NCBI GenBank assembly: GCA_002348585.1
Contig: DEBO01000063.1
Coordinates: 8,945 to 22,072 of the forward strand
Direction: 5' to 3'
Length of the DNA stretch: 13,128 bases
From: Alphaproteobacteria bacterium UBA2954
GTDB taxonomy: Bacteria > Pseudomonadota > Alphaproteobacteria > Puniceispirillales > Puniceispirillaceae
This document shows, one piece after another, positions 7,817-13,128 of the stretch. The position numbers and the translations under genes were made by a program. Each line of letters begins with the position of its first letter. The stretch's first letter is position 1. Under the pieces are notes generated by a model. It saw only the letters and a list, made by a program, of their open reading frames with translations, was not told where the DNA came from and searched no databases.

Positions 7817-8584
7817 TTACCCTAAATTGTTCCCGCTTAATGGCGTGACCGCGCCCGCAGGTTGTCTTACCATAAACTGCTTGACTCCCTGCCGCAATGC
7901 ATGACCAGGTTGATGATGAGAGGAATAAAGCCGCTTTTTAGCAACTACGATCAGCACGCCGCCAAACATCGCCCAGCCAATACGGCCAATCATATGAAAT
8001 CGTCTCCTCATGACCACAGGCAGGTTTATCCCAAAAGGCGGCATGTACAGACTGTGCTTAATCTGGATTTGGCCAAACCCCACTTGTTCAAGAATTTGCT
8101 TCAGTTGGCGCCGGCTGAAAGGTGTACCCTGACCAAAAGGTGTTTTATCTGCACGTGCCCACAGACTGCGCCGATGCGGGACAATCATCACAAGCTCACC
8201 CTCCCCTTTCAAGCATCGCCAGATTTCAGATAAAAACCCAACCTTGTCCGAGACATATTCCAGCGCGTGGCTGACAAATACTTGTTCAAAAATATCTGTT
8301 GCACAAGGGAATGAGTCACTGTCAATACAGGCGGTGATGACACTCTCATCTTTTGTCCAGGCCAGGACACCTGTCTCTGCCAACATAAACACAGGCGGCA
8401 AAGGTTGACCAGGAGGGTATAAAGGAAACGGATAGCCAACTGCTAGCTGTTCTTCTGAATCTGTGAGCGCGCGTGTAAGTCCCGATCTACATTGATGACT
8501 GAGTTCAGCAGCCAGGATGTCTGCAACCAGGACGCCTTCTGGTGTGCGGTAATAACTATCTATATCTGTTATACCCCAGCTCAT
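7817..8584 (-). CDS. Class I SAM methyltransferase-like protein (methyltransferase type 11)
   Basis: A 255-residue protein. The central part matches the post-I region of Methyltransf_11 proteins: FEQVFVSHALEYVSDKVGFL, then EIWRCLKGEGELVMIVPHRR (motif III-like) and LWARADKTPFGQGTPFSRRQL. An alphaproteobacterial family carrying the (N/H)RRxxWARxxxTPFGxGxPxSRxQL signature is usually met next to glyoxalase II and metabolic genes (recalled); its substrate is unknown. Motif I, normally GxGxG, reads LAVGYPFPLY here, a single glycine, so cofactor binding is uncertain. The last 35 residues form a basic, polar tail. The ATG has AGG nine bases upstream. It appears to be the first gene of the methyltransferase - chorismate mutase - hisC - tyrA cluster; the 108 bases ahead of it are AT-rich and contain no gene. 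Confidence 0.8.
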   Translation of the reverse strand: MSWGITDIDSYYRTPEGVLVADILAAELSHQCRSGLTRALTDSEEQLAVGYPFPLYPPGQPLPPVFMLAETGVLAWTKDESVITACIDSDSFPCATDIFEQVFVSHALEYVSDKVGFLSEIWRCLKGEGELVMIVPHRRSLWARADKTPFGQGTPFSRRQLKQILEQVGFGQIQIKHSLYMPPFGINLPVVMRRRFHMIGRIGWAMFGGVLIVVAKKRLYSSHHQPGHALRQGVKQFMVRQPAGAVTPLSGNNLG

Positions 8585-8692
8585 GACAAGAGACCTGATT
8601 AATCTACTTTAAAGGCTAATGATGAATATCATCTTCTGCAATAATAATAACAACAAGAAAAGAGCCTGCACAGAATTAGCAACAAACCTTCG

Positions 8693-9058
8693 TCATGCGA
8701 GATCAGAAAGCTGATAGGCGGCTTCATTCACATCTTTATAAACATCAGGTTTGGATGTGCGTACACGCAGGCCCACTACTGTTCTCATCGACCGTACAGC
8801 ATTAAAAACCGCACGGGCAAGGGTTTCCTGTAGATCAAAATGCCGTGACTGCGAAATATCCACAATGGTCTGCCGGATCTCATCATAATTCAACGCATCG
8901 TTAATTGTATCTACCGCAGGCTCCATGTCTGGGTCTAGCATAACTTCAATATCTATCAGCACCCGTTGAGGCGCAGCCTTTTCAAAATCATGAATACCAA
9001 TTGAACAAATTGTCTCAATTCCGGTCAAAAAAAACCGCCGTGTCAATGCTTCAGCCAT
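8693..9058 (-). CDS. folB: Dihydroneopterin aldolase
   Basis: A 121-residue protein when started at the ATG at 9058, which has a strong AAAGGA ribosome site eight bases upstream and gives the usual family length (about 120). The frame is open 25 codons further to 9133, but that would overlap the SDR gene and adds a stretch unlike the family. FolB residues are visible: GIHDFEK (21-27) with the conserved Glu26, LNYDEI (57-62) with Tyr58, and RTSKPDV (100-106) with the catalytic Lys103. It converts 7,8-dihydroneopterin to 6-hydroxymethyl-dihydropterin plus glycolaldehyde in folate synthesis, as a cytosolic octamer. It follows the PTR1-like SDR by 28 bases on the same strand, a functional pairing in pterin metabolism. 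Confidence 0.94.
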   Translation of the reverse strand: MAEALTRRFFLTGIETICSIGIHDFEKAAPQRVLIDIEVMLDPDMEPAVDTINDALNYDEIRQTIVDISQSRHFDLQETLARAVFNAVRSMRTVVGLRVRTSKPDVYKDVNEAAYQLSDLA

Positions 9059-9086
9059 AAATTTATTCCTTTGCTCGCCGCCCTTA

Positions 9087-9839
9087 TTATAAAAACGCGA
9101 CATCGCGCGCAGGCGGCTGAAGATGGGCACCACCGTCCAAAATAATCACTTCCCCTGTGATAGACTGTGTATTAAGAAGCAAGTGCATTGCAGCGACAAT
9201 TTCTTTCATTAACGCGCCTTGTCCCAAAAGATTACGTTTGTGTGATAATTGAAATTCTTCTTCGGTCTGACCACCTGATGGCAACACAATGCCCGGGGCA
9301 ATGCCATTGACCCGCAGTCGCGGCGCATAAGCCTGAGCAGCAATCTGTGTTAAGGTATGACAGGCAGATTTTGACAGGGTGTAGCTGAAATAATCCGGAT
9401 TTATTCCAAATAGCTTGGCATCCAGCATGTTAATGACCGCCCCTTGCTTGCCTTCTGGCATTTGATCATTAAGAGCGCGGATCAGCAAGGCAGGGGCCGT
9501 CACATTCACCGCCATATGCCGTTCGATTTCAGAAGCCGAAATTGTATCAGAATCATCATAGGCAAACAAAGAGGCATTATTGATAACAGCATCAAGCGGG
9601 CCGGATAACCGTACCCGTCCCATCAGCTTATCGATATCATCCGGTTTGGCCAAATCAGCCTGAACCAGTTCAACAGTTCTGCCCGCGGCGGTCAGTGTCT
9701 TACAAAGGGTCTGCGCTTCTGTAGCCGCCTGATGGTAATGCAGAACAACATGCCAGCCTGCTTCAGCCAGAGCTATGGAGAGGCCAGCCCCAATGCGCCG
9801 TCCCGCACCTGTAACCAAAACTCTTCGTGGCCCTATCAT
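9087..9839 (-). CDS. PTR1/FolM-like short-chain dehydrogenase (pteridine reductase candidate)
   Basis: A 250-residue SDR. It starts with RRVLVTGAGRRIG (5-17); the TGxxRRIG turn with two arginines is typical of NADPH-using PTR1/FolM enzymes. NNAS (87-90) follows. The classical catalytic Ser is absent: the sequence MLDAKLFG puts Asp140 thirteen residues before Tyr153, with Lys157 four later (YTLSK). That spacing equals Asp181/Tyr194/Lys198 of trypanosomatid pteridine reductase. PTR1 and FolM reduce dihydrobiopterin, dihydromonapterin or dihydrofolate; such a role is inferred and supported by folB lying 28 bases downstream. The C terminus has the usual GEVIILDGGAHL. The ATG follows repeated AGGAG motifs. 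Alternative: an ordinary SDR of unrelated substrate. Confidence 0.86.
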   Translation of the reverse strand: MIGPRRVLVTGAGRRIGAGLSIALAEAGWHVVLHYHQAATEAQTLCKTLTAAGRTVELVQADLAKPDDIDKLMGRVRLSGPLDAVINNASLFAYDDSDTISASEIERHMAVNVTAPALLIRALNDQMPEGKQGAVINMLDAKLFGINPDYFSYTLSKSACHTLTQIAAQAYAPRLRVNGIAPGIVLPSGGQTEEEFQLSHKRNLLGQGALMKEIVAAMHLLLNTQSITGEVIILDGGAHLQPPARDVAFL

Positions 9840-9867
9840 CTCCTACTCCTATCTGTATATTATTTTT

Positions 9868-9932
9868 CTGACCAAAGCATAATGACATGTTCAGCCTTAT
9901 CAGCTTAGTTGTTCATTATACAGGCTGGTCAG
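9868..9932. other. Imperfect long inverted repeat between HAD and SDR genes
   Basis: CTGACC (9868-9873), AGC (9876-9878) and ATAATGA (9879-9885) pair with TCATTAT (9913-9919), GCT (9924-9926) and GGTCAG (9927-9932): about 16 pairs with a 2-base bulge, a 4-base bulge and a 27-base loop. It begins 27 bases past the HAD stop on the minus strand. No T tract follows on that strand, so it is not a standard terminator. Confidence 0.4.
9915..9920 (-). promoter_or_regulatory. Possible -10 box for the SDR-folB unit
   Basis: Read on the minus strand this is a perfect TATAAT preceded directly by TG (CCTGTATAATGA), about 75 bases ahead of the SDR ATG. No good -35 hexamer is seen at 16-18 bases, so the call rests on the -10 box alone. 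It lies within the inverted repeat at 9868-9932. Confidence 0.25.
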
Positions 9933-9958
9933 CAAACCGGATGAACAGTAAACACCAC

Positions 9959-10909
9959 TCAGATCAATCTGACTTGCCAATCAGGAAAGATTTGCATCTC
10001 AGCACACAGCTGATCGACGTCATGTGCGCGCAGCAAGCCATAACTTGTAATCAGGATGGTGCCCAAGCCAGCAGCCGCACCGCCCAAGATATCTGTATGA
10101 AGCGAATCACCTACCATCGCAATACGATGATTGGGAACGGAAACAGCTGCCAGCTGATTTACCTTGTCCACAGCCAATTGAAAAACGGGCAAATGCGGTT
10201 TGCCAAGCCAGCGTGGACGCAAGCCAGGCACTGACTTCATCGCTCGCGCCATCCAATAGCCTGGCTCTGCTGAAAACTGATGCGGATGCGGCGCACTGAC
10301 ATCGGGGTTGCCGACTAGGACAGGGCGCATCCGCTGTAATAGACTGTGTTCAAGCAGGGCCTGGTTATCCTCACCCCATCCCGAACTGCCCAAAAAAACA
10401 AAGCCTTCTACTGTGTCAAATAGTTCAGAGTTGGCGTTGGCTGAAGAGGTCAGGCCATTTATAAGCTGTGTTTTGCTATCCAATTGCAGAAATTCTGACC
10501 GCTGGTGTATAGCAGGTAGAACAGCAACCAACGCATCTCTGCTTGAAACGATGTGCTGTGCGGTTACTGGCAACCCCCAACGCAGATATTTTTCTGCAAG
10601 GACTGCTGAAGGCGCGCTGGCCGCGTTTGTGAGAATCACAACCGGCTTTCCATCAAGTTCAGCACGCCGGAAAAATTCGTCAATACCGTTAATCTTTTCC
10701 ATGCCCACATTAATCACCCCAAACCCATCCAGAATAAACGCATCAAAAGCGTCTAGACAGTCTGTCAGCCTGTCTGCCTTTTGATGAAGTGCTGGGCTGT
10801 CAGGCGGCATGACAGGGCGCAGAGCCTGATAAATCTTTAGTGTCGCCTCTGCATCCAGATGGGAAGGGTCGGGAATATCCAATTCCTCAAGGTCAGGCAG
10901 CTCAGTCAT
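9959..10909 (-). CDS. HAD-IIA family hydrolase-like protein with altered motif I
   Basis: About 316 residues from the ATG at 10909; a TTG four codons further out (10921) is also possible, and neither has a clear ribosome site. In the longer numbering: motif I FILDGFGVINVG (62-73) with nucleophile D65, motif II TNAAS (98-102), a C2-type cap, the motif III lysine in LGKPHLPVFQLA (K241), and motif IV MVGDSLHTDILGG (269-281) with D272 and D277. This is the NagD/4-nitrophenylphosphatase branch. Aligned to DxDGV of NagD, the second Asp (general acid) is Phe67; some related families have Trp there. Phosphatase activity is therefore doubtful or altered, and the substrate is unknown. It precedes the SDR and folB genes on the same strand across a 119-base gap. 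Confidence 0.85.
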   Translation of the reverse strand: MTELPDLEELDIPDPSHLDAEATLKIYQALRPVMPPDSPALHQKADRLTDCLDAFDAFILDGFGVINVGMEKINGIDEFFRRAELDGKPVVILTNAASAPSAVLAEKYLRWGLPVTAQHIVSSRDALVAVLPAIHQRSEFLQLDSKTQLINGLTSSANANSELFDTVEGFVFLGSSGWGEDNQALLEHSLLQRMRPVLVGNPDVSAPHPHQFSAEPGYWMARAMKSVPGLRPRWLGKPHLPVFQLAVDKVNQLAAVSVPNHRIAMVGDSLHTDILGGAAAGLGTILITSYGLLRAHDVDQLCAEMQIFPDWQVRLI

Positions 10910-11085
10910 TATTTTTGCCAATCCATATTTTTGGTAAGATATTATGAATCTGGTAATCTATCAGCATAGACAACGTCTGTTTTGAGTTTGTTCTGGCCTC
11001 TTATTGTCCTTATCCTGTTGTCATCTATCGTTGCAGTCAAGAGCAGGCAAAGGGCCATGAAGAGAATAAACAAAAAGGTTAATCA

Positions 11086-12126
11086 ATGCCATCAGTGATT
11101 CCGCCGAACAATGTGCCAGAAAATTCAACAGAGATTGTGATTATCGGCTCAGGTCTTGCCGGCCTGGCTGCAGGGCAGCTATTACGAGAAGCTGGCCATA
11201 ATGCACTAATTCTTGACAAGGGCCGCCGTGCGGGCGGGCGCATGTCAACACGGCGGGCAGACGGGTTTCTGTTTAATCATGGTGCCCAGTTTGTGACCGC
11301 CCGTTCTGCCGCTTTTAGTGCTGTCTGCGCCCGCGCCGTACAGGCTGGTCAGCTGGCGAAATGGCCTCTTGCCGGACGAGAAGATGCCTTTTCAGGTACA
11401 CCTGCCATGCGCGGCCTTGCTGAGTTCATGGCAGAGGGCTTGACCATCAGGCAGCAAGCAGATGTAAAGAACATTACAAGACTTAAGCCAATTCCTGGAC
11501 CATATAGTGGCCCTCTAAAGCTGCAACTAGCAGACGGAACTGTGATCACCTGCCGGCATCTGATTGTTACCTGCCCAGCACCGCAAACTAGCCGACTCCT
11601 AAGCGAGGCTGCTCCTGAATTATCAGCCTGCGCCGATCCGGTGATCTATTCCCCCTGCTGGGCAGTGATGGCGGGTTTTCCTGCGCCAATTGACCTGCCC
11701 CGCACCCTTATCCAGACGCCAGAAGGGCCGATTAGCTGGGCAACTTATGAGCCTCTTCGGCCAGGGGCAAGCCAGACAGCCGCCGTGACCCTGCAGGCCA
11801 CAGCTAATTTTTCAAAAACACATCTGGAAGCTGAGCCTGCGGATATCTGTGACCAGCTCTTGGCGGACTTCGCTGAACAGCAAAACATCTCCTTACCTCA
11901 CCCCTCGTACAGTGCAGCACACAGATGGCGCTATGCCAAGGTTGAACAGGCCTGCCCGCAAGATGAGCTGTTTCATATCTCCGATACGGACAGCAGCATC
12001 TTTGTTGCCGGGGACTGGCACCCGGCACAAGGAGATGATGGGCGCTTTGGAAAAGGGACCCGAGCTGAAGATGCGTTTTTATCTGGCCTGCGGGCAGCTA
12101 AACAATTGAACGCGCAATTAGCTTAA
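11086..12126 (+). CDS. Renalase-like NAD(P)/FAD-dependent oxidoreductase
   Basis: A 346-residue flavoprotein. Residues 16-26 (EIVIIGSGLAG) form the FAD-binding Rossmann turn. DKGRRAGGRMSTRR (44-57) is the second FAD motif, with the GGRMSTRR form seen in renalase and its bacterial relatives, followed by FNHGAQFVTAR (63-73). The C terminus has FVAGDWHPA and a GKGTRAEDAFLSGLRAA stretch, the flavin-contacting end of the amine-oxidase fold. Bacterial renalases oxidise isomeric dihydro-NAD(P) forms that inhibit dehydrogenases; that reaction is only a family-level guess here. No signal peptide or membrane segment is visible. The ATG has AAGG seven bases upstream. The gene stands alone on its strand, divergent from the HAD gene, so it gives no operon clue. 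Confidence 0.88.
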   Translation: MPSVIPPNNVPENSTEIVIIGSGLAGLAAGQLLREAGHNALILDKGRRAGGRMSTRRADGFLFNHGAQFVTARSAAFSAVCARAVQAGQLAKWPLAGREDAFSGTPAMRGLAEFMAEGLTIRQQADVKNITRLKPIPGPYSGPLKLQLADGTVITCRHLIVTCPAPQTSRLLSEAAPELSACADPVIYSPCWAVMAGFPAPIDLPRTLIQTPEGPISWATYEPLRPGASQTAAVTLQATANFSKTHLEAEPADICDQLLADFAEQQNISLPHPSYSAAHRWRYAKVEQACPQDELFHISDTDSSIFVAGDWHPAQGDDGRFGKGTRAEDAFLSGLRAAKQLNAQLA

Positions 12127-12127
12127 A

Positions 12128-12166
12128 CTGGTAGAGGTGATAAAGGCGCAGAACTGTTCACACCAG
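12128..12166 (+). terminator. Weak hairpin after the FAD oxidoreductase gene
   Basis: CTGGT (12128-12132) and GTGA (12137-12140) pair with TCAC (12158-12161) and ACCAG (12162-12166), leaving a 4-base bulge and a 17-base loop, directly after the stop codon. No T run follows, so it would be at best a weak or Rho-assisted end, or it may simply protect the 3' end. Confidence 0.2.
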
Positions 12167-12613
12167 ATAATCATAGAATCATAATCATCAACAGAAACGC
12201 TATTTGGCATATCCACTAGAAAATTCTTCAAAAATTCTACCAGCGCGATTTGAAAAGCCTGATTTTTGACATCTAGAAAAACAAGTTTGAAGTGATTTAT
12301 GTCTTGTTCTGATACAACCTGTAATCTGTGCCCAGGGCCAACTCATTATCAAGCAAGATAAGACCACCCGTAAAATGGATTTTGCTGTATCCAAAAACAT
12401 ATATTCCCGAGCAAAACAGGCGACGTATCCATTAAATTACCCTGTGTCTGTTCAGGATATTGTCACTTTTTTGCTGATGGGCTTGCCAAACACGGAAATT
12501 GGCAATTTTGTAACATCACAGATGCAGAATAATTAAATTCACTTCTTTTTCGAATTCTATTTACAGAATGCGCAAATCTATCCTGATATATGGCCCCAAA
12601 ACGCAGTTCTGAC
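12167..12613. other. Stretch without a convincing gene; protein-like broken frames
   Basis: No intact gene with a good start is seen. On the minus strand, one open frame spans 12118-12342 (74 codons, including FKLVFLDVKNQAFQIALVEF) but has no start near its head; a second spans 12297-12431 (including IHFTGGLILLDNELALGTDY). The two overlap and a single frameshift would join them into a passage of about 100 residues. On the plus strand, 12375-12536 encodes 53 residues (including QDIVTFLLMGLPNTEIGNF) from an ATG without a ribosome site. None is recognised. A decayed gene or plain spacer are both possible. Confidence 0.35.
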
Positions 12614-12643
12614 TTGACATTACAGGCAGAACAGGTGTATTTC
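12614..12643 (+). promoter_or_regulatory. Possible rplU promoter
   Basis: TTGACA at 12614-12619 is a perfect -35 hexamer. The -10 region is poor: TGTATT (16-base spacing) or TATTTC (18-base spacing) are the best fits. Initiation near 12648 would give a leader of about 107 bases ahead of rplU. Start of an rplU-rpmA operon is the usual arrangement. Confidence 0.4.
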
Positions 12644-12659
12644 GGGCGCTCATAATGGC

Positions 12660-12719
12660 CTGCTGACAGAAATCATAATTAGGATTAGCAGTTCAATCTG
12701 CGTAATAAGATTTGCAGAT
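12660..12719 (+). promoter_or_regulatory. Tandem hairpins in the rplU leader
   Basis: Hairpin 1: CTGCTGA (12660-12666) with TTAGCAG (12685-12691), one G-U pair. Hairpin 2: ATCTGC (12696-12701) with GCAGAT (12714-12719), perfect, loop of 12. GCAG at 12688-12691 can also pair with CTGC at 12698-12701, so the two are potentially exclusive with a third fold. No T tract follows. Ribosomal-protein leaders are often autoregulated, but no known L21 motif is recognised here. Confidence 0.3.
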
Positions 12720-12755
12720 GAGAGTATAGTTTGAATTAGGAATAGGATAATCGCC

Positions 12756-13128
12756 ATGTATGCTGTGGTGAAAACAGGCGGAAAACAGTATCGCGTAACC
12801 AAGAATGACACCATCCTTGTGGAAAAGCTTGATGCAGATGAGGGCCAGACCGTCACATTGTCGGATGTGATGTTGCTGGGTGACGGCGATAAAGTTACGG
12901 TTGGTACCCCTGTTGTTGCTGACGCGTCAGTTGAAGCTCAGGTAGTCAGCCAGACCCGCGGGCCAAAAATCATCATCTTCCGCCGGAAGCGCCGGAAAAA
13001 TCACCGCCGCACGCAAGGCCATAGACAAGATCTGACGCTCCTGAAGATAACAGATATCAATACATCTGGTAGAAAAGCAGCGCCAACCAAAAAGGCTGCT
13101 GCCGAGGCAGAGGCAAAACCAGCAGCTA
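12756..13128 (+). CDS. rplU: 50S ribosomal protein L21 (partial, runs off the window)
   Basis: The frame starts with ATG preceded by AGGA eight bases upstream and remains open to the end of the window (124 codons plus one base). [18 protein letters not shown] is the diagnostic N terminus, [16 protein letters not shown] and [18 protein letters not shown] the central rRNA-binding part, and [14 protein letters not shown] the end of the core at about residue 103. L21 binds 23S rRNA with L20 in the large subunit. Beyond the core the protein continues with a Lys/Ala/Glu-rich tail of at least 20 residues ([20 protein letters not shown]), an extension found in several alphaproteobacteria. rpmA (L27) is expected just downstream, outside the window. 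Confidence 0.97.
   Translation, partial: MYAVVKTGGKQYRVTKNDTILVEKLDADEGQTVTLSDVMLLGDGDKVTVGTPVVADASVEAQVVSQTRGPKIIIFRRKRRKNHRRTQGHRQDLTLLKITDINTSGRKAAPTKKAAAEAEAKPAA

Noticed and set aside
8635..8663. AATAATAATAACAACAAGAAAAG as a microsatellite or promoter UP element
   Set aside because: It is a short low-complexity purine/AT stretch with no repeated unit long enough to call and no aligned -10/-35 boxes.
9059..9133. N-terminal extension of folB overlapping the SDR gene
   Set aside because: The ATG at 9058 has a strong AAAGGA site and gives the usual FolB length; the extension has no ribosome site and is not FolB-like.
10308..10784. Plus-strand 158-codon frame opposite the HAD gene
   Set aside because: It shadows a gene with conserved HAD motifs; its own translation is Ser/Arg/Thr-rich and lacks family features.
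12426..12536. Plus-strand QDIVTFLLMGLPNTEIGNF as a LuxR-type helix-turn-helix remnant
   Set aside because: The resemblance is limited to a short hydrophobic pattern and GLxNxEI; no recognition helix follows before the stop, so no family call is made.
1..13128. CRISPR arrays, tRNA or rRNA genes, insertion sequences, toxin-antitoxin or defence genes
   Set aside because: No spaced repeats, cloverleaf-like sequences, transposase motifs or defence-associated domains were seen on either strand.

Overview
The window reads as a chromosomal housekeeping segment of an alphaproteobacterium of moderate GC content. The gene content points that way: an ETF-alpha end, a divergent TlpA-like thioredoxin/argH pair, the argH - small lipoprotein - lysA string, an MJ0042-type zinc-ribbon protein, an AroQ chorismate mutase with an extra C-terminal domain, a hisC-tyrA pair, and a PTR1/FolM-like SDR next to folB. 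Moderate GC and tight packing would suit a marine lineage such as SAR116, but this is an inference from gene order and composition, not from a marker comparison. I see no IS element, CRISPR array, tRNA, rRNA or phage gene.

Layout: (1) 1-144, 3' end of electron transfer flavoprotein alpha. (2) 192-761 minus, membrane-anchored or periplasmic thioredoxin, divergent from argH across an intergenic region with a direct repeat and a 15-bp perfect palindrome. (3) 845-3688 plus, argH, a 40-residue LptM-like lipoprotein too small for routine gene callers, and lysA. (4) 3706-5053, a zinc-ribbon membrane protein (minus) and a YdcF/DUF218 protein (plus), divergent from each other. (5) 5050-8584 minus, a likely operon: methyltransferase-like protein, chorismate mutase, hisC, tyrA, ending convergently in YdcF with a shared TTAA. 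(6) 8693-10909 minus, HAD-IIA protein, PTR1-like SDR and folB. (7) 11086-12126 plus, a renalase-like FAD oxidoreductase. (8) 12127-12755, a gap of about 630 bases with no convincing intact gene but protein-like broken frames, then a possible promoter and two hairpins leading into rplU (L21), which runs off the window.

Functionally the window joins amino-acid biosynthesis (arginine, lysine/DAP, tyrosine/phenylalanine, possibly histidine), pterin/folate synthesis and envelope maintenance. No clear undescribed multi-gene defence or mobile system is present. The points most worth a second look are the SDR with PTR1-spaced Asp/Tyr/Lys beside folB (candidate alternative dihydrofolate/dihydromonapterin reductase), the HAD protein whose second catalytic Asp is Phe, the unexplained C-terminal domain on chorismate mutase, the structured stretch 9868-9932, the rplU leader, and the decayed gap before it.
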